Below, in pieces: positions 11,463-18,664 of a stretch of 64,000 bases of DNA (position 1 is the first letter of the stretch; every line of letters begins with the position of its first letter). The stretch is from Deinococcus aquaedulcis (lineage in GTDB: Bacteria; Deinococcota; Deinococci; Deinococcales; Deinococcaceae), in NCBI RefSeq assembly GCF_019693445.1, contig NZ_JAHRBL010000005.1:124001-188000 (forward strand). Direction: 5' to 3'. The notes below the pieces were generated by a model that did no database searches, was not told the DNA's origin, and was given only the letters and a program-made list of their open reading frames with translations. The position numbers and the translations under genes are program-made.

Positions 11463-12653
11463 ATGGCCGCCCCGCCCCCTGCCCCCGAGTCCCATTGGCC
11501 CGACTACCCCTGGCTCTTTGCCCGCACCCGCGCGGGCCGCGCCCGGGGCCCGGACGGCGCGCGGGCGCTGCTGTCAGCCCTGGGCCACCCGGAGCGCGCG
11601 TTTGCCAGCATCCGCGTGGTGGGCACCAACGGCAAGGGCAGCACCTGCGCCATGCTGGAGGCCGGGCTGCAGGCGGCAGGCGTGCGCACTGGCCGCTTTA
11701 CCAGCCCGCACCTGCACACCTACGAGGAACGCATTCGGGTGGGCGGCACCAATCTGGACCCGGCGCGCACCGCCGCCTTTATCGCCTGGGCCAAGGCGCA
11801 CGCCCCCGACGCGGCTTTTTTCGACCTGACCCTGGCCCTGGCCTGCCAGGTGTTTGCCGAGAAGGGGGTGGAGGTGGCGGTGATGGAAGCGGGCGTGGGC
11901 GGCCAGAGCGACGCCACCCAGGCCCTGGACCGGGTGGCGGCGGTGGCCCTGACCAATGTGGGCCTGGACCATACGGCGGTGCTGGGTGAGACGGTGGCCG
12001 CGATTGCCCGCGACAAAGCGGGCGCGGCCCAGCCCGGCGTGCCCCTGCTGACCACCGCCCAGGGAGAGGCCCTGACCGTGATTGCCGAAGTGGCCCAGAC
12101 GGTCGGCGCCCCACTGCTGACCCCGCACAGCCACCCTGAACTCTTTGCCCTACCGCGTCCCCCCGCGCTGGCGGGCGCTCACCAGGCGCAGAACGCTGCG
12201 CTGGCCGCCGCCACCCTGCGCACCCTGGGCTATGCCAGGGGCGTGGCCGCCGCCCTGAATGCGGCCCACCCCGCACGGCTGGAACGCTTTGAGCACAGCG
12301 GCAAGACAGTCCTGGTGGACGGCGCCCACAACCCCCACGCCACCCAGGCCCTGGCCCTGGCCGTGCCCCACGCCGACGTGCTGCTGTTCGGCGGACTGGC
12401 CCGCAAGGACACCGCCGCCACCCTGGCCCCACTGCTGGCGGTGGCGCCTACACGGGTCTTTACCGCCCCCGGCGACCTTGCCACGCCCCCTGCCGAATTG
12501 GCCGCCACGTTTGGCGGCGAGGCCGTACCCGATCCCGCGCAGGCCCTGGCCCGTGCACTGGCCCTGACGCCACCGGACGGCACGCTGCTGGTGGCCGGGA
12601 GCCTCTACCTGGCGGGGACGGTGCGGGCGCAAGTGGTGCCGAAGCTGGCTTGA
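11463..12653 (+). CDS. folC: folylpolyglutamate / dihydrofolate synthase
   Basis: A 396-residue Mur-ligase-like enzyme that adds glutamate to folates and probably to dihydropteroate. The P-loop [14 protein letters not shown] is near residue 50. [33 protein letters not shown] and [14 protein letters not shown] (near residue 285) are FolC signatures. Length is slightly short of the 420-residue norm. ATG 11463 is supported by TACCGT 6 nt upstream. The stop TGA (12651-12653) is embedded in the TTGACA -35 hexamer of the following tRNA gene. Confidence 0.93.
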   Translation: MAAPPPAPESHWPDYPWLFARTRAGRARGPDGARALLSALGHPERAFASIRVVGTNGKGSTCAMLEAGLQAAGVRTGRFTSPHLHTYEERIRVGGTNLDPARTAAFIAWAKAHAPDAAFFDLTLALACQVFAEKGVEVAVMEAGVGGQSDATQALDRVAAVALTNVGLDHTAVLGETVAAIARDKAGAAQPGVPLLTTAQGEALTVIAEVAQTVGAPLLTPHSHPELFALPRPPALAGAHQAQNAALAAATLRTLGYARGVAAALNAAHPARLERFEHSGKTVLVDGAHNPHATQALALAVPHADVLLFGGLARKDTAATLAPLLAVAPTRVFTAPGDLATPPAELAATFGGEAVPDPAQALARALALTPPDGTLLVAGSLYLAGTVRAQVVPKLA

Positions 12654-12678
12654 CAGCCTGAGCAACGGCCCGTATACT
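12650..12678 (+). promoter_or_regulatory. consensus sigma-70 promoter of tRNA-Lys
   Basis: TTGACA (12650-12655), a 17-bp spacer and TATACT (12673-12678). This is the best -35/-10 pair in the window. The predicted start lies a few nt before the tRNA at 12691. The -35 hexamer contains the folC stop codon. Confidence 0.85.
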
Positions 12679-12684
12679 TCCTTC

Positions 12685-12768
<84 letters not shown>

Positions 12769-12772
12769 CAGA

Positions 12773-12797
12773 AACGGTGCTTCAGGCGCCGTTTTTT
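12773..12797 (+). terminator. Rho-independent terminator of tRNA-Lys
   Basis: AACGGTGC (12773-12780) pairs with GCGCCGTT (12786-12793) with one wobble, followed by six T. It lies 6 nt after the tRNA. Confidence 0.85.
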
Positions 12798-12885
12798 CTT
12801 TGGCCCGACGTGAGCCCTCAAAGATTCGCTCGGCGGCCAGGAAGCGGCTTCCGTGCTCTGGGCGGAACCGGCAAAAGGGGAAAGC

Positions 12886-13050
12886 ATGACCAATTACCAT
12901 ACGCCTGATGAGCCACTGCCTGCCTTCCAGACCCTCAAGGAAGCGCAGCCCATGGCCCGGACAGAGGCAACGGACGCGGACGTAGAGACGTGGGTCATGG
13001 AACAACTTCAGGCCGACAAAAGAATTCTTGATCTGCTCGCCACGCTCTAA
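12886..13050 (+). CDS. putative antitoxin of a Phd/Doc-like module
   Basis: A 54-residue acidic protein (MTNYHTPDEPLPAFQTLKEA, ending WVMEQLQADKRILDLLATL). An AAGGGG Shine-Dalgarno site lies upstream of ATG 12886. It ends 3 nt before the ATG of a Fic/Doc-type toxin frame, the usual antitoxin-then-toxin order. I do not recognise a Phd DNA-binding domain in it; it could be only the toxin-neutralising part. The antitoxin role is inferred from position, size and charge. Confidence 0.55.
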   Translation: MTNYHTPDEPLPAFQTLKEAQPMARTEATDADVETWVMEQLQADKRILDLLATL

Positions 13051-13053
13051 GCC

Positions 13054-13494
13054 ATGTCGCTTCCAGGGCGCTATTTTTACCGTTACCAGGGCTAGGACTA
13101 TCCATCTGCGGCGTTTGTCCACCTCGTGCACGACAGCATTCTCAGGGTGTCCCCAGGCCGCTCCGGGGTGGCGCACCCGGGCGTGATTCAAAGCGCGACG
13201 GCCAAAGCCACGGACAGCGCGTTTGCCGAGGACGCTTACGCCACCCTCTTCACGAAAGTCGCCGCTATTGGCTACACCCTGGCCCATGACCATGGGTTCA
13301 GTGACGGCAACAAACGCACGGCGCTTCAGGTCATGCTGCTGACACTGAAACGCAATGGGCTGCAGGCCAGCCCCAGCGAGCGGGAGGCCGCCACCAACAC
13401 CATGATGGTGGCGATGGGCCGGCTGGACGTGGCCGGGCTGCGGGTAGCCCTGATGCTCTGGTGCGGGATTGACCCGGCCGATGCCGAAGCCTGA
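13054..13494 (+). pseudogene. Fic/Doc-type toxin with in-frame TAG
   Basis: The Fic motif HGFSDGNKRTAL is intact and the C-terminal helices follow, as in Doc of phage P1 (about 126 residues). Read from ATG 13054, 3 nt after the antitoxin stop, the frame hits TAG at 13093-13095 after 13 codons. It then continues as DYPSAAFVHLVHDSIL, which matches the conserved Doc N-terminus around the HD pair. The only later start is GTG 13126, without a Shine-Dalgarno site. It would give 122 residues missing the N-terminal strand. A nonsense-inactivated toxin is the simplest reading; a GTG-started protein or a sequencing error are alternatives. Confidence 0.55.
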
Positions 13495-13545
13495 CCAGTG
13501 AACGGGGAGGCGTGGCTGCGCGGCCTATGTCTCCTCTTTCACTGG
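13495..13545. terminator. inverted repeat between convergent genes
   Basis: CCAGTGAA (13495-13502) pairs with TTCACTGG (13538-13545), with further GGGGAGG/CTCCTC pairing inside. It lies between the Doc frame and the first stop of the small membrane gene cluster. Confidence 0.45.
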
Positions 13546-13558
13546 ACGAGAAGCGGTC

Positions 13559-13810
13559 TCAGCCTCTGATAGGTCTCCCCTTCCAGAGCCTCACGGCGCC
13601 CCAGGCGGCCAGCCCGGCGCCCAACGCTGCCCCCAGGGCCACCACGCCAGTACGGGCGGGGTCTGTGCCGTACGCAGGCCCGTAGATCGTCCAGGCCAGG
13701 GCATACAGCGCAAACAGCAACAGCCCCAGCGCGCACAGGCCCAGGAGAACGGCCAGCACGCGCCGCACGGCTTTCGTCCGCCGGTCAGGGGCTACCTCAT
13801 TGCGGCCCAT
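13559..13810 (-). CDS. small two-helix membrane protein (cluster gene 7)
   Basis: An 83-residue protein with two hydrophobic helices (VLAVLLGLCALGLLLFALYA and VVALGAALGAGLAAWGAVRL) and a basic N-terminus (MGRNEVAPDRRTKAVRR). ATG 13810 is preferred; a longer open frame upstream is not coding-like. It overlaps the preceding gene by 19 nt and is the last of a minus-strand run of small membrane genes. The ending AAWGAVRLWKG resembles STWGAVMLMRE of the gene at 14007-14237, suggesting duplication. Function unknown. Confidence 0.65.
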   Translation of the reverse strand: MGRNEVAPDRRTKAVRRVLAVLLGLCALGLLLFALYALAWTIYGPAYGTDPARTGVVALGAALGAGLAAWGAVRLWKGRPIRG

Positions 13811-14010
13811 AACACCCCCGAGCCGATCAGCGCCAGCACGCCCCCCACGGTCAGCATCCAGCGCGCCCAGGGGACCCGGCGAACGAGGAACGCCACGAAC
13901 AGCAGCGCGCACGCCAGGGCGAAGACTTCCCACGGGAAGGCCGGGCCATAAGACACGATCACGTCCAGGCGTGAAGTGTAGTCGGTGGGCACGGTGGGCG
14001 GGCCACTCAT
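13792..14010 (-). CDS. small two-helix membrane protein (cluster gene 6)
   Basis: A 72-residue protein (MSGPPTVPTDYTSRLDVIVS) with two hydrophobic segments, VFALACALLFVAFLV and MLTVGGVLALIGSGVLW. Its ATG overlaps the stop of the upstream gene as ATGA, so ATG 14010 is preferred to a longer start at 14046. Function unknown. The tight overlaps on both sides argue that it is translated. Confidence 0.65.
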   Translation of the reverse strand: MSGPPTVPTDYTSRLDVIVSYGPAFPWEVFALACALLFVAFLVRRVPWARWMLTVGGVLALIGSGVLWAAMR

Positions 14011-14237
14011 GACTTTGTTTCCCGCATCAACATGACTGCTCCCCAAGTGCTTAAAAGAACACCGAGTCCGCAGAGGGCAACACGCTGCACTGCACGGCCC
14101 AATTCTTTTTCACTGTTGCTGTAGTACGCCATGGTCAGCACCGCGTCCAGAGAGAAATAGACCGTCCCCAGAAAGAGGCAGACTGCCCCGAAGATCAGCA
14201 GCGTCGCAGCAAGAGGCTTCACGCCGACTTTGCTCAT
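14007..14237 (-). CDS. small two-helix membrane protein (cluster gene 5)
   Basis: A 76-residue protein (MSKVGVKPLAATLLIFGAVC) with helices near residues 8-30 and 52-70. A polar linker (YYSNSEKELGRAVQR) separates them. AAGGA lies directly before ATG 14237. Its end WGAVMLMRE resembles the end of the 13559-13810 protein. The stop overlaps the next gene's ATG. Function unknown. Confidence 0.62.
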   Translation of the reverse strand: MSKVGVKPLAATLLIFGAVCLFLGTVYFSLDAVLTMAYYSNSEKELGRAVQRVALCGLGVLLSTWGAVMLMRETKS

Positions 14238-14362
14238 TCCTTGGCCTGCAAGGCGGCGCGCACCCGAAGGGCCGCCCGCACAATCACCCGCACAGGCCAC
14301 GGCAGAGGCGGGCCGGAGAAGGTGGGGCCGAGCCTCACAGCCGCTTCGGTCCCTGGCAGGCT

Positions 14363-14569
14363 TCAACCCCTTAAAGGCTTGCCCCCTTGGCCGGGTCTGT
14401 CGCGCCCCTGGTTCCACCGCATCAGGCCCACGCCCGCCACGGTCAATGCGCCCCCTGGCACAACGCCACCAAACGGGGCAGACGTGTGGCCCTGGAGTGC
14501 AAGGTCAAGCCCGGCCCACAGCAATAGACCCAGCCCGGCCAGCAGCATTAAGGCCCCCAGGACGCGCAC
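14363..14569 (-). CDS. small two-helix membrane protein (cluster gene 4)
   Basis: A 68-residue protein (MRVLGALMLLAGLGLLLWAG) with a second helix in VVPGGALTVAGVGLMRW and a polar basic tail. It starts 3 nt after the stop of the upstream gene. The overall plan (helix, short loop, glycine-rich helix ending in Trp-Arg) is like the other cluster members. Function unknown. Confidence 0.6.
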   Translation of the reverse strand: MRVLGALMLLAGLGLLLWAGLDLALQGHTSAPFGGVVPGGALTVAGVGLMRWNQGRDRPGQGGKPLRG

Positions 14570-14572
14570 GGC

Positions 14573-14854
14573 CTACTTTCTCCCTTTGCCGGGCTTCCAG
14601 GTTGCGGCGCTCAGCAGCACGGCGGCCCCCACACTGGCCACCCCCACCCCGACGCCCGCGCTGGGCATGGCAAAGGCCAGGGCCAGGAACGCCGCCCCCA
14701 GGAAGACCACAACAGACCGGCGGTCCGTTCCCCGAGAGCGCCGGTACGCCACCGCGCCCAGCACGAAGGCCAACACCGCCGCGCCCACGCGCCACACTTC
14801 CGGGGCCAGGGGCGGCAGGGTCACGGCCAGGACCGCACCCACCATGACGCCCAC
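14573..14854 (-). CDS. small membrane protein, about three helices (cluster gene 3)
   Basis: About 93 residues if read from GTG 14854; ATG 14845 is also possible (90 residues), and no clear ribosome-binding site decides. Hydrophobic segments are VGAVLAVTLPPLAPEVW, VGAAVLAFVLGAVAYRR and VVVFLGAAFLALAFAMPSAG, with a fourth weaker one near the C-terminus. It ends in a basic tail, KPGKGRK. Function unknown. Confidence 0.55.
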   Translation of the reverse strand: MGVMVGAVLAVTLPPLAPEVWRVGAAVLAFVLGAVAYRRSRGTDRRSVVVFLGAAFLALAFAMPSAGVGVGVASVGAAVLLSAATWKPGKGRK

Positions 14855-14874
14855 CCCCAGCAGGCGATAGACGG

Positions 14875-15069
14875 TTATGGCCGGCCGCCCCTGCCGCCGG
14901 TCCTGCGCCTGTGCCAGCGGGCCAGCAGTTCCACTGTGCCTACAGCGAACAGAAAGGCCCCCCCGGCTGCCGCCCAGACAGGCAACTGCAGGGCTTCGAG
15001 GACATAGCGTGCCGGCAGATACAGCACCAGGAACACAGCGAAGCGCCCCAGGAAGAGCAGCGCCTTCAC
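14875..15069 (-). CDS. small membrane protein (cluster gene 2)
   Basis: A 64-residue protein (VKALLFLGRFAVFLVLYLPA) with two hydrophobic helices, the second in LPVWAAAGGAFLFAVGTVEL, and an Arg/Gly-rich tail. The GTG start overlaps the stop of the upstream gene as GTGA, which suggests coupled translation and decides the start. Function unknown. Confidence 0.58.
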   Translation of the reverse strand: MKALLFLGRFAVFLVLYLPARYVLEALQLPVWAAAGGAFLFAVGTVELLARWHRRRTGGRGGRP

Positions 15070-15515
15070 GCAGGCCACCCAGCCTGAGGCTGTCGACTCC
15101 GCAACGCGGCTCGGCCCAGTGCCAGCGCACATGGCAGGGCCAGGGCAACAATCACCAATGCTGTCCAAAAGACCGAGTCTCCCTCGCGTATGCTCAGCGC
15201 CGCGTACACCAGGCCAAGCAACGTCATAGCGATGCAAAGCCCGCAAAACAGCCATAAAGAGGCAATCCCCAGCCACCAAAAGACGGTTTCCACGATCCTG
15301 TCGCTGAGTTTCTGCCAGATCAGAAGGGCGGCCAGGAGCAGACCTGCGGCGAGAACCCCTTGCCTGGCACTCCCCTGTTGTATGGCGCCCATTAAAGAGG
15401 TCATGCCAAGACCTAAACACCCTCCGGCGAGCGTAGCCTTCATGCCCACGTACCCACCGGTCTGCCCATTTCCACCTTCAGGTGCAGACCTGGCCCTGCG
15501 AGGCTGGCGGCTCAT
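15066..15515 (-). CDS. membrane protein, about four helices (cluster gene 1)
   Basis: Up to 149 residues from ATG 15515; ATG 15443 (MKATLAGGCLGLGMTSLMGA, 125 residues) is an equally good start. Hydrophobic segments are near QGVLAAGLLLAALLIW, TVFWWLGIASLWLFCGLCIA, MTLLGLVYAAL and FWTALVIVALALPCALALG. It is the first gene of the minus-strand membrane-protein run, so the promoter should lie upstream of 15515. Function unknown. Confidence 0.58.
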   Translation of the reverse strand: MSRQPRRARSAPEGGNGQTGGYVGMKATLAGGCLGLGMTSLMGAIQQGSARQGVLAAGLLLAALLIWQKLSDRIVETVFWWLGIASLWLFCGLCIAMTLLGLVYAALSIREGDSVFWTALVIVALALPCALALGRAALRSRQPQAGWPA

Positions 15516-16117
15516 AGGGTCAAGCCCTTTCGATCCCTACCCCTGCCACCGTTAAGGGGGCAAGGCAAGCTCTGGCAAGTCTGGTCCAGTGCGCTGGCAA
15601 GGTCGGCCCGACGCCCGCGCCTTTTGTTGGGACGGGCCTGCACGTTCGCCCGCACGTGATCAGTCATGCAGGCATCTTGACACTTCGCACCTATGCACAG
15701 CCGCCTGCATTCAACATCAGACTCTGCCGACTCTCCTTGAGCCGCCAGCAACGCTCCTCCCACCAGGTTTCCGCGTGGATGCAGGGGAGTGTGGCCTACG
15801 CGGCCAGCTGCCACACACGTGACCTTCTGCGTGGCATCAATGAAAGCTGAAGCTCCGCACAGGGCTGGAGCTTTGTGCTCGCCGCCTAAAGAGGCCCCTA
15901 GGCCTGGCCGCCATCTGCGCCAAATTCGTGGCCTCTGGCGAAACGGATTCTTTCTCTTGTAAAGCCTCCTGTCATTCGTTGGCGCCTGGTCTGTCTCTTC
16001 AACCCCTCCGCTGCCCACACGCCCACTTGGCGGTTCCACGCTCTTGCCCTTCATTCCTTCTTCAGCCCGTAGCCGCGCCTACGCTCTGGGTGGGCAGGGG
16101 GTGGTGTGCTGGGGCCC
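15516..16117. other. intergenic region, about 600 bp
   Basis: No convincing gene on either strand. Longer open frames here have no family resemblance. A small hairpin AAGCTCC (15850-15856) / GGAGCTT (15867-15873) has almost no T tail. The region is somewhat less G+C-rich than the flanking genes and may be decayed sequence. Confidence 0.5.
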
Positions 16118-16510
16118 ATGACGTACGCCCCGGACGGCAGCACCACCCAACGCTTTATGGCCGCGCTTCAGACCGCCGAGAACACCCGGCAGTTGGACGA
16201 CCTGCTGGCCCTACACGCCCCAGAGGTCACGCTGCGTAACCTGAGCGCGCACAGCTGGCAGGGCCTGGACGGCGCGCGCGAGTTCTGGCAGACCTACCTC
16301 GACAACTTCGCGCAGGTACACAGTGAATTCTCCCGCAGCCACGAGGAAGGCGGCCTGGGCGTGATGGAGTGGGAAACCACCGGGCAACTGGCTGGCGGGC
16401 GTGACGTGGCTTACCGGGGCGTGAGCCTGATTGACGTGCAGGACGGCCGCGTGACGGCCTTCCGCACCTACTACGACAGCGCGGCGTTCGTGGCCCCGGC
16501 AGCGGAATAG
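16118..16510 (+). CDS. SnoaL/NTF2-like domain protein
   Basis: A 130-residue single-domain protein of the cone-shaped NTF2/SnoaL fold: a first helix with FMAALQTAENTRQLDDLLAL, VTLRNLSAHSWQGLDGAREF, then beta strands ending LIDVQDGRVTAFRTYYDSA. Family members include polyketide cyclases, isomerases and proteins without known activity. ATG 16118 is preferred to GTG 16106; neither has a clear ribosome-binding site. It stands directly upstream of rlmB, which has its own -10 box. Confidence 0.8.
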   Translation: MTYAPDGSTTQRFMAALQTAENTRQLDDLLALHAPEVTLRNLSAHSWQGLDGAREFWQTYLDNFAQVHSEFSRSHEEGGLGVMEWETTGQLAGGRDVAYRGVSLIDVQDGRVTAFRTYYDSAAFVAPAAE

Positions 16511-16529
16511 TCCATGCCCCCGCGCCGGG

Positions 16530-16535
16530 TACACT
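16530..16535 (+). promoter_or_regulatory. -10 box, leaderless rlmB
   Basis: TACACT, 7 nt before ATG 16543. Confidence 0.65.
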
Positions 16536-16542
16536 GCCTGAC

Positions 16543-17253
16543 ATGTTGCTGTACGGGCGGAATCCGGTGCTAGAGGCGCTTCGCGAGGGGCGCGTGAGTG
16601 AGGTCCTGGTCGCGCGGGGCGTGGAAGAGGCGCTGGTGGCGCAGCTCAAGGCCACGGGGGTCCGGCTGCGCTTTGCGCCGCGCATTGAACTGGACCAGCT
16701 GGCGGGCACCACCGCCCACCAGGGCCTGCTGGCCGAAGTCGAGGACCTGGCGTGGGGCAGCGTGGACGACATTCTGGACCTGGCCGAGCAGCGCGGCGAG
16801 GACCTGCTGATCGTACTGCTGGACGGCATTACCGATCCGCGCAACTTTGGCGCGATCATCCGCAGCGCCGAGGTGCTGGGTGCGCACGGCGTGGTGGTGG
16901 AAGAGCGCCGCAGCGCGCCCCTTTCGCCGGTGGTCGCCAAGACCGCCGCCGGGGCCACCAGTTACCTGCCCGTGGCCCAGACGAAGAACCTGCCCCGCCT
17001 GATTGACGCCCTGAAAAAAGAGGGGGTGTGGGTCTATGGCGCGGCCGGCGAGGCCGCCCAGGACGTGCGCCAGCTGGATTTCAGCGGCAAGGTGGCCCTG
17101 GTGATCGGGGCTGAGGGCGAGGGCATGCGACGCCTGGTGCGCGAAAAATGCGACGCCCTGGTGAGCATTCCGGTGCGCGGGCGGGTGCAGAGCCTGAACG
17201 CCTCGGTGGCGGCCGGCATTCTGCTGTTTGAAATCACCCGGGGCCGCGCGTGA
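16543..17253 (+). CDS. rlmB: 23S rRNA 2'-O-methyltransferase, RlmB-like
   Basis: A 236-residue SPOUT-class TrmH-family enzyme, expected to methylate the 2'-O of G2251 in 23S rRNA using SAM. It begins MLLYGRNPVLEALREGRVSE (substrate-binding N-terminal domain). The knot motifs are DGITDPRNFGAIIRSAEVLG, LVIGAEGEGMRRLV and IPVRGRVQSLNASVAAGIL. Another TrmH-family target cannot be ruled out. The stop overlaps the GTG of the next gene (GTGA), so an aldose epimerase is cotranscribed. Confidence 0.88.
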   Translation: MLLYGRNPVLEALREGRVSEVLVARGVEEALVAQLKATGVRLRFAPRIELDQLAGTTAHQGLLAEVEDLAWGSVDDILDLAEQRGEDLLIVLLDGITDPRNFGAIIRSAEVLGAHGVVVEERRSAPLSPVVAKTAAGATSYLPVAQTKNLPRLIDALKKEGVWVYGAAGEAAQDVRQLDFSGKVALVIGAEGEGMRRLVREKCDALVSIPVRGRVQSLNASVAAGILLFEITRGRA

Positions 17254-18170
17254 CCGCCGGACCCGGGCCAGTGCACACCCTGCGCAGCGAGCACTTGACG
17301 CTGGAGGTGCTGCCGGGCCTGGGCGCCAGCGTGCTGAACCTGCGCGCGGCGGCCGGGGTGCCCGTGCTGCGCGCAGTAGACCCCGGCACCGTGCAGACCA
17401 GCAGCCAGTGCGCCAGCTTTCTGCTGTTGCCCTACAGCAACCGCATCCGCGACGCCCGCTTTTCGTTCGGGGGCCAGGAGGTGCAGCTGCGGCCCACCAC
17501 CAAAAATGGGCTGGCCCAGCACGGCGACGTGCGCAACCGGCCCTGGCGGGTGGCCGAAGCCAGCGCCTCGCACCTGCGCGCCACCTTTGATAGCCGCGAC
17601 TTTGCCGACGTGAACTGGCCCTGGGCCTTTACCGCTGCCGTGGACTACCGCCTGCACGGCCCGCACCTCGACACCACCGTCAGCCTTGTGAATGCCGACA
17701 CCCGGCCCATGCCGGCCGGACTAGGCCTGCACCCGTACTTTGCCCGGCAGGCGGGTGCCGGGGGCGTAGACCCCACGCTGGATGTGGACGCCGAACTGCT
17801 CTACGACACCGATGAACGCCAGTTGCCCCTGGGGGCCGCGCGGCCGGTCACCCCGGCCGAGGACTTCCGCCGTCCCGTGCCCGTGGGTGAGCGCCAGATT
17901 GACGCCACCTACACCGCCTGGAATGGCGTGGCGCGGCTGGATTGGGGCCGCCGGGCCCTGACCATCACCGCCGACAACGTGTATTCGCACCTCGTGGTGT
18001 TCACGGCGCCGGACGGCAGCCTGGCCTTAGAGCCGGTCTCGCACGCCACCGACGCCCTCAATCTGGCCCCGCGCGGCGTGGACGGCACCGACCTGCGCGT
18101 ACTGAGCCCGGGGCAGACCCTGGCCGGCACCGTGCGTTTCACGCTAGAGGGCGACTGGTCGGGCGAGTAA
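17250..18170 (+). CDS. aldose 1-epimerase
   Basis: A 306-residue galactose-mutarotase-like protein that interconverts sugar anomers. LLLPYSNRIRDARFSF near residue 55 carries the conserved N-R motif, GLAQHGDVRNRPW the first catalytic-type His, and GLGLHPYF the second. The late acidic residue lies in LALEPVSHATDALN. It is slightly shorter than GalM. Its GTG overlaps the rlmB stop, which fixes the start. No sugar operon adjoins it, so the substrate is open. Confidence 0.88.
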   Translation: MTAGPGPVHTLRSEHLTLEVLPGLGASVLNLRAAAGVPVLRAVDPGTVQTSSQCASFLLLPYSNRIRDARFSFGGQEVQLRPTTKNGLAQHGDVRNRPWRVAEASASHLRATFDSRDFADVNWPWAFTAAVDYRLHGPHLDTTVSLVNADTRPMPAGLGLHPYFARQAGAGGVDPTLDVDAELLYDTDERQLPLGAARPVTPAEDFRRPVPVGERQIDATYTAWNGVARLDWGRRALTITADNVYSHLVVFTAPDGSLALEPVSHATDALNLAPRGVDGTDLRVLSPGQTLAGTVRFTLEGDWSGE

Positions 18171-18270
18171 AGGGTGGTCCCGCAAGGTGGGGAGAGGGTT
18201 GGCGCTCGCCAGAAGGGCCGCGTCTGAGGGGGGGTGTTGAAGGTGACTCCCACTCCCGCTGGCCCCAAAG

Positions 18271-18308
18271 AAGCCCCCGCGCCTCCAGGTGAGGAGAGGC
18301 GGGGGCTT
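18271..18308. terminator. bidirectional terminator
   Basis: AAGCCCCCGC (18271-18280) pairs with GCGGGGGCTT (18299-18308), with extra CCTCC/GGAG pairing inside. T-rich bases follow on the plus strand. It lies between convergent genes. Confidence 0.7.
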
Positions 18309-18322
18309 TCCCTTCCCTCCCT

Positions 18323-18547
18323 TCAGCTGGCGGTGGCCAGCAGCACGCCGTGGTCGTCGCGCAGTTCGAACAGGTGACGCTGGTCGCGGGTCTGTAACCA
18401 GCGCAGGGCGTCAAGCAGATCGTCGGTTTCGCGCACCACCTCAGGCGGCTGGGTCTCATGGCCCCGCCACACAATGCGGTAGGCACGGCGGGGAGCCGGG
18501 GGCTGCCAGCGTTCCCCCTCGTCTTCACGAACAAAGGCTCTGGACAT
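18323..18547 (-). CDS. small conserved-looking hypothetical protein
   Basis: A 74-residue protein (MSRAFVREDEGERWQPPAPR) with a folded-looking C-terminal half, VRETDDLLDALRWLQTRDQ and LFELRDDHGVLLATAS. No signal or membrane segment. AAAGGG lies immediately before ATG 18547; GTG 18562 would add five residues. I do not recognise a named family. It shares the terminator with the convergent epimerase gene. Confidence 0.65.
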   Translation of the reverse strand: MSRAFVREDEGERWQPPAPRRAYRIVWRGHETQPPEVVRETDDLLDALRWLQTRDQRHLFELRDDHGVLLATAS

Positions 18548-18664
18548 CCCTTTAATCTGCACCCGGCCGGTGAAACCAGGATGGGCGGCGGCTGAACGTC
18601 AGAGCAGAACCCGGAGGGCTTAAGGGGCCGTTGTTGAGCCCCCGGGTGGAACGGGCAGCCGCTG

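Noticed and set aside
15512..16054. 180-residue minus-strand open frame in the 15.5-16.1 kb gap
   Set aside because: No family resemblance, no ribosome-binding site or -10 box, uneven composition.
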